Shown: piece after piece, positions 27,396 through 35,439 of the stretch
Numbering within the stretch: the stretch's first letter is position 1
Layout: every line of letters begins with the position of its first letter
NCBI RefSeq assembly: GCF_004745635.1
Contig: NZ_SRLB01000009.1
Location: 1 to 64,000, forward strand
From: Methylobacterium nonmethylotrophicum
GTDB taxonomy: Bacteria > Pseudomonadota > Alphaproteobacteria > Rhizobiales > Beijerinckiaceae
Direction: 5' to 3'
Length of the DNA: 64,000 bases
The notes under the pieces: generated by a model
What the model saw: only the letters and a program-made list of their open reading frames with translations
Told to the model about the DNA's origin: nothing
Databases searched by the model: none
Made by a program: the position numbers and the translations under genes

Positions 27396-27713
27396 GTGGA
27401 CAAACTCGTGAAGCGTGTCACCGCGGTCAGCCTGGAGGCAGGCGGACGTCAGGCGGACGTGATCTATCGTGCCTCGGGCAAGAAGCGCCGGAAAGTGTCG
27501 CCGCTGCTCAAGCCGTTCGAGCGAATTCAGCGTAAGTTGCTGGAATCGCAAGAGGTTGGCGGTCGTGAAGGCTTGCGGCTGCACGAGAAGTCCAACCGCA
27601 AGCGCCGGGACGGATGGCTCGCCGACGCGCTCGAAAACCAAATCAAGTCCAATCGCAAGGCCTACAACGTCGCCCGCAAGGCCTTGCCGGGCGGCGTGCT
27701 GCCCAAGGCCTGA
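27396..27713 (+). CDS. Small basic conserved protein (possibly DUF6312)
   Basis: The 105-aa, strongly basic protein reads DKLVKRVTAVSLEAGG, then YRASGKKRRKVSPLLKP, IQRKLLESQEV, and SNRKRRDGWLADALENQI, ending GGVLPKA. It is largely helical and lysine/arginine-rich, with no membrane segment. Nucleic-acid or polyphosphate binding is possible but only a guess from charge. The GTG start has ggagga about 5 nt upstream, one of the clearest ribosome sites in this stretch. I associate the family with DUF6312 from memory, unverified. It lies between the DUF6200-like genes. Confidence 0.7.
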   Translation: MDKLVKRVTAVSLEAGGRQADVIYRASGKKRRKVSPLLKPFERIQRKLLESQEVGGREGLRLHEKSNRKRRDGWLADALENQIKSNRKAYNVARKALPGGVLPKA

Positions 27714-27769
27714 GAGCTTTTCGATCTACGAGGACAGCACCGCGAAGACATCGTCCGTCCCATCCGCGA

Positions 27770-27922
27770 CCTCATCCTGAGGTGACCGGCGATCGAAGAT
27801 CGCAGGTGAAAGGAGCCTCGGAGAAGGGCTCCGGACACCACGGTGATTGCCGGAGGCCTCCTTCGAGGTCAGTCGATCTTCGATCGTGCGCGATCTCCGA
27901 TCGCCGACACCTCAGGGTGAGG
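27770..27922. repeat. Nested inverted intergenic repeat
   Basis: Outer arms cctcatcctgaggtg (27770-27784) and cacctcagggtgagg (27908-27922) differ at one base. Inside are gatcgaagatcg / cgatcttcgatc and ggagcc / ggctcc type pairs. The whole ~150 nt can fold as one long hairpin. It resembles the cctcatcctgagg family of intergenic repeats common in Hyphomicrobiales (from memory). Confidence 0.75.
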
Positions 27923-28057
27923 TTGAGGGCGGGATGAATTTGCCAAGCACGTCAAACAGGCTCTGAGACATGAGGCCTGAGACGGTGCTGCGGCGGTCAC
28001 GCCGCGATCCCGAAGCGATCGACCGATTGCGTATGATGATTCCGAACGGAGCCCGGC

Positions 28058-28345
28058 ATGGCCACGCAGCCTTCCTCGGTCGTCTTCGAAACGACGACCC
28101 ATGACCCAGCCACCGTGACGGTCGCGAACGGCGCCGCGACGCCGGCCCCGATGCTGATCGTCGACCTGGGCAAGCGGCAGTCGAAGGACAAGATCAAGAA
28201 GCTCCGCAAGGGCCGGGGCAGCCTCGTGCCCCGGATCGAAAAGGTCGTGCGCGAGCTGGTGGCCTCCGGCGCCGTCGCGGCGGACGCCCAGCCGGTCGTG
28301 ATCGTGGTGCGGGAGGAGACGCCGCCGCTCTGGCCGTTCTCCTGA
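28058..28345 (+). CDS. Small conserved protein (DUF6200-like), copy 3
   Basis: The 95-aa protein has a disordered N-terminus (about 1-30) followed by the shared core: MLIVDLGKRQSKDKIKKLRK, then GRGSLVPRIEKVVRELVASG and the second strand QPVVIVVREE. It ends in the aromatic PPLWPF tail. The family pattern is clearest in this copy. It lies ~100 nt upstream of the radical SAM gene, in the same orientation and after the intergenic repeat, so it is either part of, or just precedes, the biosynthetic cluster. The function is unknown. Confidence 0.75.
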   Translation: MATQPSSVVFETTTHDPATVTVANGAATPAPMLIVDLGKRQSKDKIKKLRKGRGSLVPRIEKVVRELVASGAVAADAQPVVIVVREETPPLWPFS

Positions 28346-28446
28346 GGCGCGCGGGCCGCGCCTTCGGGCGCGGATGGCGCCGGTCCGGCGCGGCACCGGA
28401 TGGCCGCGCATCGACATTCCCTTGGTCCCTGATCGGGAGGCGCGGG

Positions 28447-30141
28447 TTGAAGACCTTCCTGGCGATGGCGCCCTTCTGGGACCCGTACTGCCCGCCCCTC
28501 GGCATCACCTCGCTGCAGGCCTACCTCAAGGAACGCGGCCGCGACGTCGCGATCTTCGACTTCAACACCTCCAAGGAGATCTGGCGGGCGCAACGCGCCT
28601 ATTTCGACGCCTTCGTCGACGCGGTGCCGGCGGCGCGGCACTGGAACATCATGCGGGTCGGGCCGGACTACTTCGCGCGCCACCAGATGGCATGGCTGTC
28701 CCTGCGCGACGACCCGTCCGCCTACCGCGACCTCGCCGCCCGCATCCTGAACATCGACGGCCGCCAGCGGATCGACCCGCGCACGCTCGCCGCCTTCGAC
28801 CGCATCTTCGAGGCGATATACGCCCGGATCGACGCCCTCCTGGACGAGCAGCTCGCGCGCCACCGGCCGACGGTGGTCGGCTGCACGATGCTGACGACGA
28901 CGCTCCCGGCCTCCCTCCACATCCTCAAGCGCGCCAAGGCCTTCGATCCGGAGATCCGCACCGTGCTCGGCGGGCCCGGCCCGATCATGGGGGCGGGCGC
29001 CGACAGCCCGGACACCCAGCGCATCCTCGACCGCTGCCCGTACGTCGACAACGTGGTGATCGGCGAGGGTGAGATCCTGATGGACGCCCTCCATGCCGGC
29101 CTCCTGGAGCGCCGGCGCATCTATGCGCTTCGCGACGTCTCGACCGAGCTGGCCGAGCGCGCCGCGACGCCGGTGCACAGGAACCTCATCAAGGATGTCG
29201 GGCGGCTGCCGACGCCGGACTATACCGGGCTCGCCGTGCCGCACTACACGCGCCTGTCGGTGGGGGTGACCCGCGGCTGCGCCTACCAGTGCTCGTTCTG
29301 CTACGAGACCACCTACTGGCGGCGCTACCGCAAGCGGCCGATCGAGAGCGCCCTCGACGACATCGAGGCGCTGAGCGCCCGCCACGGGCGCAGCAGCTTC
29401 TTCCTCTGCGACTCCCTCGCCAACCTGTTCGCCGAGGACCTCGCCGACGGCGTCCTGCGGCGCGGCCTCGACACCCGCTGGGACGCCTACCTGCGGGCCG
29501 ACGCGCCGCTCACCGATCCCGACTACGTCCGCCACCTCGCGGCGGGCGGCATGGTGCGGGCCCGCCTCGGCGTCGAATCGGCCGACCAGGCGACGCTGGA
29601 TCTCATGAACAAGCGGACCTCGTCCGACGTGATGGGCGAGGTGATCGAGACCCTGGCGGAGGCCGGCATCGAGACCTCCACCTTATGGATCGTCGGCTTC
29701 CCGAACGAGGACGAGGCCGCCTTCCAGGCCTCCCTCGACTTCCTGTCCGATCACCGCGACGCGATCTTCGCCGCCGATCCCTGGCAGTTCGTCTTCCACC
29801 CGACCACCGGCGACGTCCCGGTCTTCGGCCGGCTCACCGCCGCCGACAGCTTCGAGGCGCGGCTCGGCATGCACCGGATCTATCCGGAGGAGTACGACGA
29901 CGCGCTCCTCGTCCAGTACTACGAGCTCGACATCCCGGACGTCATGGCGGTCAAGCTCGACCGCATCGCCCGGATGGGGGCCCGGATGGCCGAGTGGGGC
30001 ATCCCGAATCCCTACTCGATGGCCGAGTGGCGCGCCGCCGACCGGCGCTGGCAGGCCCTGCATCCGCGCCGCCCCCGGCCGACGGCCGTGCCGCAGGCGC
30101 GGCCCGTAGCGCAGGAGAGGGCAGGGGGGCAGGCAGGATGA
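28447..30141 (+). CDS. B12-binding-domain radical SAM enzyme
   Basis: The 564-aa protein has an N-terminal cobalamin-binding-like domain (about 1-230: FLAMAPFWDPYCPPLGITSL, VVGCTMLTTTLPASL, VLGGPGPIMGAGADSP, VVIGEGE). It precedes a radical SAM barrel with CxxxCxxC at Cys278, Cys282, Cys285 (TRGCAYQCSFCYE). GVESADQATLDLMNKRT and WIVGFPNEDEAAF are the usual later barrel motifs. Such enzymes often perform methylations at unactivated carbons or other radical steps. The TTG start is supported by gggagg 6 nt upstream and by the start of homology. Its stop overlaps the ACP start. I recall a TIGRFAM family of similar proteins called part of a rhizobial 'rhizo-twelve' cassette; membership is not verified. 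Confidence 0.88.
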   Translation: MKTFLAMAPFWDPYCPPLGITSLQAYLKERGRDVAIFDFNTSKEIWRAQRAYFDAFVDAVPAARHWNIMRVGPDYFARHQMAWLSLRDDPSAYRDLAARILNIDGRQRIDPRTLAAFDRIFEAIYARIDALLDEQLARHRPTVVGCTMLTTTLPASLHILKRAKAFDPEIRTVLGGPGPIMGAGADSPDTQRILDRCPYVDNVVIGEGEILMDALHAGLLERRRIYALRDVSTELAERAATPVHRNLIKDVGRLPTPDYTGLAVPHYTRLSVGVTRGCAYQCSFCYETTYWRRYRKRPIESALDDIEALSARHGRSSFFLCDSLANLFAEDLADGVLRRGLDTRWDAYLRADAPLTDPDYVRHLAAGGMVRARLGVESADQATLDLMNKRTSSDVMGEVIETLAEAGIETSTLWIVGFPNEDEAAFQASLDFLSDHRDAIFAADPWQFVFHPTTGDVPVFGRLTAADSFEARLGMHRIYPEEYDDALLVQYYELDIPDVMAVKLDRIARMGARMAEWGIPNPYSMAEWRAADRRWQALHPRRPRPTAVPQARPVAQERAGGQAG

Positions 30142-30455
30142 GCGCGCAGACTGTGCTGGCCGAGGCCATGGCGCCGGCCGAGGACCCGGCTGTGAAAGAG
30201 GCGGTCCGGGACCGGATCCGGGACTTCGCCGCCGCGACCTTCCTGGTCGGGGCCGGCGAGGTCGGTCCGGATACCGACCTGTTCGAGGCGAACGTCATCG
30301 ACAGCTTCGGCTTCGTCGAGCTCGTCTCCTTCCTGGAGCAGACCTTCGGGATCGCGATCGAGGAGGACGACCTGACCTCGCCCGAGATGGCGACGCTCGC
30401 CGGCATCGAGCGGGTCGTCACCGGAAAGCTCCGGCAGCAGGGCGCCCTCCGGTGA
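30138..30455 (+). CDS. Acyl carrier protein
   Basis: The 105-aa protein has an ACP four-helix pattern: helix 1 VRDRIRDFAAATFL, the phosphopantetheine site in VIDSFGFVELV with Ser56 (DSFG variant of DSL), and the DDLTSPEMATLAGI region before the last helix. An N-terminal ~20-residue extension precedes it. A stand-alone ACP inside a thiotemplate cluster would carry an acyl starter or extender for the NRPS. ATGA overlap with the radical SAM gene upstream and GTGA overlap with the PP-loop gene downstream show tight coupling. Confidence 0.9.
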   Translation: MSAQTVLAEAMAPAEDPAVKEAVRDRIRDFAAATFLVGAGEVGPDTDLFEANVIDSFGFVELVSFLEQTFGIAIEEDDLTSPEMATLAGIERVVTGKLRQQGALR

Positions 30456-31480
30456 CGGGGCCGCGCCCGACCCCCGTCCAGGCCTGCCGGCGCTGCCTGC
30501 TGCCGGCGACCCTGCCGGGGCTCGCCTTCACGGCCGACGGCCTGTGCGACCTCTGCGCGGCGACCGGCGAGGCCGAGGCGGAGGCGGAACGGGTCGCCCT
30601 GCGCGCGCGCCTCGACGCGCTCTACGCCGCGCATCGCGGCACGCGGCCCTATGCGGCCATCGTCGCCTATAGCGGGGGCAAGGACAGCTCCTACACCCTC
30701 AAGCATCTCGTCGAGGAGCAGGGCCTGCGCTGCCTCGCGATCACGGTCGATAACGGCTTCCTGTCGGCGGGCACGCTCGACAATTGCCGCGCGGTCTGCG
30801 CCGCCCTCGACGTCGACCTCGTCGTGTTCACCCCGAGCCGGCGTTTCACCGAGCGGATGTACCGCGCGAGCGTCGAGCGCGACGACCTGCACGCCCCGGC
30901 GGCGGTCAAGCGCGCGAGCGCGATCTGCTCGTCCTGCATCACCCTCATCAACACGCACATGCTGCAGCGGGCGCTCGAATTGCGGGTGCCGATCGTCGCT
31001 GGCGGCTATCTCGGAGGGCAGGTGCCGCGGGACGGCGCCGTGATGACGCTCCGGCCCGGCCGCCAGGCCCGCATCCGCACCGCGCTGGTCAACCGCTTCG
31101 TCGGCGCCCTCGGAGAGGGCGCGCGGCGCTACTTCGACCTGCCGGGCGCGGCCGAGGGCGACCCCGAGGTCGTCGTCGTCAACCCGATGCTCGGCGTCGC
31201 GCTCTCCGAGGAGGCGATCAAGGCGGCGCTCGCGCCCCTCGGCTGGCGCCAGCCGACCGATACCGGGCTCACCTCCACCAATTGCCGCCTGAACGACCTC
31301 GGGGTCTATCTCCATTCGCGCCGCCACGGCTTCCACCCCTACGCGATGGAGATCGCCGAGCAGCTGCGCGGCGGCACGATCTCCCGCGAGGCGGCGGCGC
31401 GCAAGCTCGGCACGCTGCCCGGCCGCGGCGACGTCGCCTGGATGGCCGAGCGGATCGGGCTTCCGGCCGATGCCCTCTGA
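30452..31480 (+). CDS. PP-loop ATPase / N-acetyl-sugar-amidotransferase-like
   Basis: The 342-aa protein has an N-terminal zinc-ribbon-like stretch (CRRCLLP and CDLCA, four cysteines), then an adenine-nucleotide alpha-hydrolase fold with the PP-loop SGGKDSS beginning at Ser74. Further motifs are AITVDNGFLS, a conserved CSSCITL pair in the middle, and NPMLGVALSEE. This layout is that of the amidotransferase/thiolase-like PP-loop ATPases (WbpG/NnaE-type) that adenylate a carbonyl before attack by ammonia or sulfur. In this cluster it could activate an acyl or carboxamide group. GTG start fixed by overlap with the ACP stop. The exact reaction is unknown. Confidence 0.8.
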   Translation: MTGPRPTPVQACRRCLLPATLPGLAFTADGLCDLCAATGEAEAEAERVALRARLDALYAAHRGTRPYAAIVAYSGGKDSSYTLKHLVEEQGLRCLAITVDNGFLSAGTLDNCRAVCAALDVDLVVFTPSRRFTERMYRASVERDDLHAPAAVKRASAICSSCITLINTHMLQRALELRVPIVAGGYLGGQVPRDGAVMTLRPGRQARIRTALVNRFVGALGEGARRYFDLPGAAEGDPEVVVVNPMLGVALSEEAIKAALAPLGWRQPTDTGLTSTNCRLNDLGVYLHSRRHGFHPYAMEIAEQLRGGTISREAAARKLGTLPGRGDVAWMAERIGLPADAL

Positions 31481-32378
31481 GCCGCGCGCCCTCCTGTTTC
31501 CCGGCCAGGGCGCCCAGCATCCGGGGATGCTGGAGCCGTTCCGGGGCGCGCCGGGCTTCCGGGAGAGCGCGGCGGTCGTCTCCGACCTCCTGGGCTTCGA
31601 CCTGCCGGCCTCGATCGAGGCCCGGCCCGAGATCCTGCGGGAGAACGCCGTCAGCTCGCTGGCGACCGTGCTGGCGAGCGTCGCCGCCCTGCGCGGCGTA
31701 CAGGCGGGCGAGACGGCGGCGGTCGCCGGCTACAGCGTCGGGCAATGGACCGCGCTCCACGCCGCCGGCAGCCTGCCGGAGGAGGCCCTGTTTCGCCTCG
31801 TCCATGCCCGCGCCCGCCTGATGGACGAGGCCCTGGCCGCGAGCGCGCCGAGCGGCATGACCGCGGTGATCGGCCTGCGGGCGGCGGATGTCGCGGCGGT
31901 CTGCGGCGAGGTCGCGGCGCCGGATCATCCCGTCGGCGTAACCAACGACAACGCGCCCGGCCAGGTCACGATCGGCGGCACGCTCCAGGCCCTCGACCGG
32001 GTCGAGGCGCGACTGTCGGCCCTGCGGCCGAAGGCCCTGCGCCGCCTCGCGGTCGCCGGGGCGTGGCACAGCCCGCTGATGGCGCCGGCCGCCGCGGCTT
32101 TGGCCGAGCTGCTGCGCGGCCTGCCGCTCGCGAGCCCCCGCCTGCCGGTGGTCGAGAACGTGGCGGGCGACTGGCTGACCGGCACACCGCACGATCTTCT
32201 CGCCCGGCAGGTGGCCGCCCCGGTGCGCTGGATGCAGAGCGTGCGCACGCTGGCGGCGTCGGGCATCCGCACCTGCCTGGAGGTCGGCTACGGCGACGTG
32301 CTGACCCGGTTCGGCTTCTTCATCGACCGGTCGCTGACGCATCTCGCCCTCGCGCCGCCGCCGCGCGGGCGGGCCTGA
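31470..32378 (+). CDS. ACP S-acyltransferase (malonyltransferase-like)
   Basis: The 302-aa FabD-fold enzyme has PGQGAQHPGM at the start, the nucleophile elbow G-Y-S-V-G with Ser89, Arg114 in HARARLM (the arginine that holds malonyl carboxylates in FabD) and His200 in AWHSPLM. It probably loads the cluster's ACP or PCP. Retention of the arginine favours a carboxyacyl substrate such as malonyl-CoA, but no ketosynthase is present to use it, so the substrate could be atypical. It overlaps the upstream gene by 11 nt. Confidence 0.9.
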   Translation: MPSEPRALLFPGQGAQHPGMLEPFRGAPGFRESAAVVSDLLGFDLPASIEARPEILRENAVSSLATVLASVAALRGVQAGETAAVAGYSVGQWTALHAAGSLPEEALFRLVHARARLMDEALAASAPSGMTAVIGLRAADVAAVCGEVAAPDHPVGVTNDNAPGQVTIGGTLQALDRVEARLSALRPKALRRLAVAGAWHSPLMAPAAAALAELLRGLPLASPRLPVVENVAGDWLTGTPHDLLARQVAAPVRWMQSVRTLAASGIRTCLEVGYGDVLTRFGFFIDRSLTHLALAPPPRGRA

Positions 32379-32393
32379 CGGGAGGCGGCGGGC

Positions 32394-34364
32394 ATGTGCG
32401 GCATCGCCGGCCTCCTCGACCTCGCGGGAACGCCCCGCCCCGCCGCCGAGCGCGCGGCCGAGGTCGAGGCGATGCTCGATCGCCTCGCGCATCGCGGCCC
32501 CGACGAGGCCGGCGTGGTCGCGGATGCGCGCGTCGCCCTCGGCGCCGTGCGCCTGCGGATCGTCGACCTCGCGCTCGGCCAGCAGCCGATGGGCGACGAG
32601 AGCGGGCGCTGGTGGATCGCCTTCAACGGCGAGGTCTACAACTTCCCCGAATTGCGCGCCGAGCTGGAGGCAGAGGGCGCCGTCTTCCGCTCGCGCTGCG
32701 ACACCGAGGTGGTGCTGCGCGCCTGGATGCAGTGGGGCGAGGCGGCGGCGTCGCGCCTGGAGGGCGGCTTCGCCTTCGCGCTCCACGACCGGCGCGCGCG
32801 CTGCACCCACCTCGTGCGCGACCGCGCCGGCAAGCGCCCGCTCTTCTACCGCGAGGAGGCGGGCGGCCTCGTCTTCGCCTCCGAGATGAAGGCGTTCTTC
32901 GCGCGGCCCGGTTACGGCTTCGCCTGGGACGAGGGCGGGTTGAGCGCGCTCTTTGGCCAATGGACGCCCTTCGGCGAGGCCACGCCCTACCGGGGGATCC
33001 GCCAGGTGCCGGCGGGCGGTAGCCTGCGGGTCGATCCGACGAGGATCCGGCTCACCCGCTACGCCGAGATGCCCCTGGCGCGGGGCGACGCCAAGATCGG
33101 ATTCGAGGCGGCGGCGGAGCGTGCCCGGGCGCTCCTGCGCGGCAGCGTCGCCCGGCGCCTGCGCGGCGACGTCGAGGTCGCGGTCCTGCTCAGCGGCGGG
33201 CTCGACAGCGCGGTCGTGGCGCATCTGGCGGCCGAGGCGGGGGCCCGGCCGCCGCGGGCCTTCTCGGTCGGCTTCACCGAGGCGGCCTTCGACGAATCCG
33301 CCGACCAGGACCTCGTCGCCGGACGCCTCGGGCTCGACCACGACCGCCTCGTCATCGGCCCGGGCGACATCGCGGCCGCCTTCGAGCCGGCGCTCTGGCA
33401 CGCCGAGATCCCGCAATTCCGCACCGCCTTCGTGCCGATCTACCGCCTCGCCGGCCGGATCCGGGAGGCCGGCTGCAAGGTGGTGCTGAGCGGGGAAGGG
33501 GCGGACGAGGTCTTCTACGGCTACGACCTGTTCAAGGAGACGGCGCTGCGGGCGGAGTGGCCGGCGCTCGACGCCGAGACGCGGCGCAGCCGGCTGCGCC
33601 GCCTCTACCCGTACCTTCCGCATTTCGCGACCGGGGACACGCGGGCGCTCGAAGCCCTCTTCGCCCGCTCCAGCGCCGGCGCCGACGACCCGCTCTACTC
33701 GCACGCCCTGCGCTTCGAGAACGGGCGCCTCGCCCAGCGCCTGCTGAGGGTCGCGCCGCAGGACGGCGCCCTGCCGGAGGTCGCCGCCGGGCTCGCCGGG
33801 CTCGATCCCGTTGCGCGGGCGCAGTGGCTCGAGACCCGCACCCTGATGGAGGGCTACCTCCTGTCCTCGCAGGGCGACCGGATGACCTTCGCCCACGGGG
33901 TCGAGCCGCGAAACCCGTTCCTGGCGCCCGACGTCACCGCCTTCGCGGCGGGCCTGCCGCGCCACTTCCACCTGACCCCCGAGGACGGCGAGAAGCGCCT
34001 GCTCAAGGCCGCCTTCGCGGACGTCCTGCCCGCCCGCATCCTGGAGAAGCCCAAGCAGCCCTATCGCGCCCCGGACGCCGCCGCCTTCGCCGATCCGGCC
34101 GCCGGGCGCCTGATCCCCTGGGTCGAGGACGCGCTCGCGCCCGCTTCGCTCGGTGAGGTCGGGCCCGTCGAGGCCGGGGCGGCCCTGCGCCTCGTCGACA
34201 AGGTCCGGCGCAGCGGCGGGGCGGTGAGCCCGCGGGAGAACCAGGCCTTCCTCCTCCTCCTCTCCCTCGTCCTCCTGGATGGGCTCTACGTGCGCGGCAC
34301 CGGCCGCGAGCGGCGCGCCCCGCGCCCGCCCTGCACCCGGGCGGTCCTGCGCGACGCGGCCTGA
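32394..34364 (+). CDS. asnB: Asparagine synthetase-like glutamine amidotransferase
   Basis: The 656-aa protein has an N-terminal class II glutaminase domain beginning M-C-G-I-A-G (catalytic Cys2), with HRGPDEAG, RLRIVDLA, and AFNGEVYNF. The synthetase domain has PP-loop LLSGGLDSAV (Ser267) and GEGADEVFYGY. The length fits AsnB. In natural product clusters AsnB-like proteins often amidate a carboxyl group or form a lactam, not free asparagine. The neighbouring PP-loop gene suggests two ATP-dependent amide or thioamide-type steps. It starts 15 nt after the acyltransferase stop with gggaggcgg upstream. Confidence 0.9.
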   Translation: MCGIAGLLDLAGTPRPAAERAAEVEAMLDRLAHRGPDEAGVVADARVALGAVRLRIVDLALGQQPMGDESGRWWIAFNGEVYNFPELRAELEAEGAVFRSRCDTEVVLRAWMQWGEAAASRLEGGFAFALHDRRARCTHLVRDRAGKRPLFYREEAGGLVFASEMKAFFARPGYGFAWDEGGLSALFGQWTPFGEATPYRGIRQVPAGGSLRVDPTRIRLTRYAEMPLARGDAKIGFEAAAERARALLRGSVARRLRGDVEVAVLLSGGLDSAVVAHLAAEAGARPPRAFSVGFTEAAFDESADQDLVAGRLGLDHDRLVIGPGDIAAAFEPALWHAEIPQFRTAFVPIYRLAGRIREAGCKVVLSGEGADEVFYGYDLFKETALRAEWPALDAETRRSRLRRLYPYLPHFATGDTRALEALFARSSAGADDPLYSHALRFENGRLAQRLLRVAPQDGALPEVAAGLAGLDPVARAQWLETRTLMEGYLLSSQGDRMTFAHGVEPRNPFLAPDVTAFAAGLPRHFHLTPEDGEKRLLKAAFADVLPARILEKPKQPYRAPDAAAFADPAAGRLIPWVEDALAPASLGEVGPVEAGAALRLVDKVRRSGGAVSPRENQAFLLLLSLVLLDGLYVRGTGRERRAPRPPCTRAVLRDAA

Positions 34365-34377
34365 CGGAGCGCGCGCC

Positions 34378-35439
34378 ATGCCCCTGCATATCGGCGCCTA
34401 CGAGGGGGACGGCTCCGACCTCGCCGACCTGATCGGGCGCTCCTGGCGCACGGCCTATGCGGGCAAAGCCTGGTTCCCGCTCTGGGACCGCGACTACGTG
34501 GCGTGGCGGATGATGGATCCGCGCATCCTCGACCGGGAGCTGATGGCCTGCGCCTACGACGGCGACGCCCTGATCGGCTGCCTCATCGGCGAGGAGGCGC
34601 GGTTCGCGATCCGCGGCCGCTCGGTGCCGGGCAGCCTGACCTCCTATCTCAGCATCGCGCCGGAGACGCGCCACCGTGGCCTCGCCCTGCGCCTGCTCGA
34701 CCACCAGAAGCGGCTCCACCGGGAGCGCGGCCTCGCCTTGAGCCTCGGGGTGACCAGCACCCGGCCGGGCTCGCTGGCCAAGCGCTTCTGGGACAGTGCC
34801 GCCGCGCGCCGGCCCGAGGACGTCGCCTTTCTGCGGCCCCTGCGGATGTGGAGCGCGGTGGTCGACCCGCCCGGGGTGGCCGCAGCGGGGCTCGACCGGC
34901 TCGAACGCCTCGCCCCCTGGCTCGCCGCGCCGCTTGCCGCCGCCGCCCGGGCCTGGCCGCGCCCTCCCGCGCGTCCCTTCGCGGCCGCGGACCTGCCCGC
35001 CTGCGCCGCCTGGACGGAAGGCCGCATGCAGGGCGCCGCCTGCCGGATGGCGTGGTCGCCGGCGCGCCTCTCGCTGCAGCTCGACCATCCGGCGAGCCAC
35101 ACCCTTGTGTTCGAGGAGGGGGGCCGCGCCACCGGCTTCGTTGCCGCCTACCTCATCGACTGGCTCGGCGCGGCGCCGGTGCGGGTCGGCTTCATCGAGC
35201 TCGAGGGCGGGGAGGGCGGGACGGCGGCCGCCGCCCGCCGGCTCGCCGCGGCCTCGCGCGACCTCGCCGCGCGGGGCGCGCAGATGAACGTCGTGATCGA
35301 CGGCGGCACGGCGCCCGGGGCGGCGCTCCTCGCCGCGGGCTTCGCGCCGGTCGATCCCCACCTCGTCACCGTGACGCTGTTTCCCGATCCCTCGCTCCGG
35401 CTCGACGCCCGGATGCCGATCCACACGGCCTTCACGTGA
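34378..35439 (+). CDS. Tandem GNAT-fold acyltransferase-like protein
   Basis: The 353-aa protein seems to contain two GNAT-like halves. The first (about 1-160) has YLSIAPETRHRGLALRLLDH, the acetyl-CoA pyrophosphate loop pattern (R-x-x-G-L/A). The second (about 200-340) has VGFIELEGGEGGTAAAAR and GGTAPGAALLAAGFAPVD, a weaker match. It probably acylates or recognises an intermediate of the cluster. The ATG at 34378 starts 13 nt after asnB, and its stop overlaps the dehydrogenase gene by GTGA. Function inferred from fold only. Confidence 0.7.
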   Translation: MPLHIGAYEGDGSDLADLIGRSWRTAYAGKAWFPLWDRDYVAWRMMDPRILDRELMACAYDGDALIGCLIGEEARFAIRGRSVPGSLTSYLSIAPETRHRGLALRLLDHQKRLHRERGLALSLGVTSTRPGSLAKRFWDSAAARRPEDVAFLRPLRMWSAVVDPPGVAAAGLDRLERLAPWLAAPLAAAARAWPRPPARPFAAADLPACAAWTEGRMQGAACRMAWSPARLSLQLDHPASHTLVFEEGGRATGFVAAYLIDWLGAAPVRVGFIELEGGEGGTAAAARRLAAASRDLAARGAQMNVVIDGGTAPGAALLAAGFAPVDPHLVTVTLFPDPSLRLDARMPIHTAFT

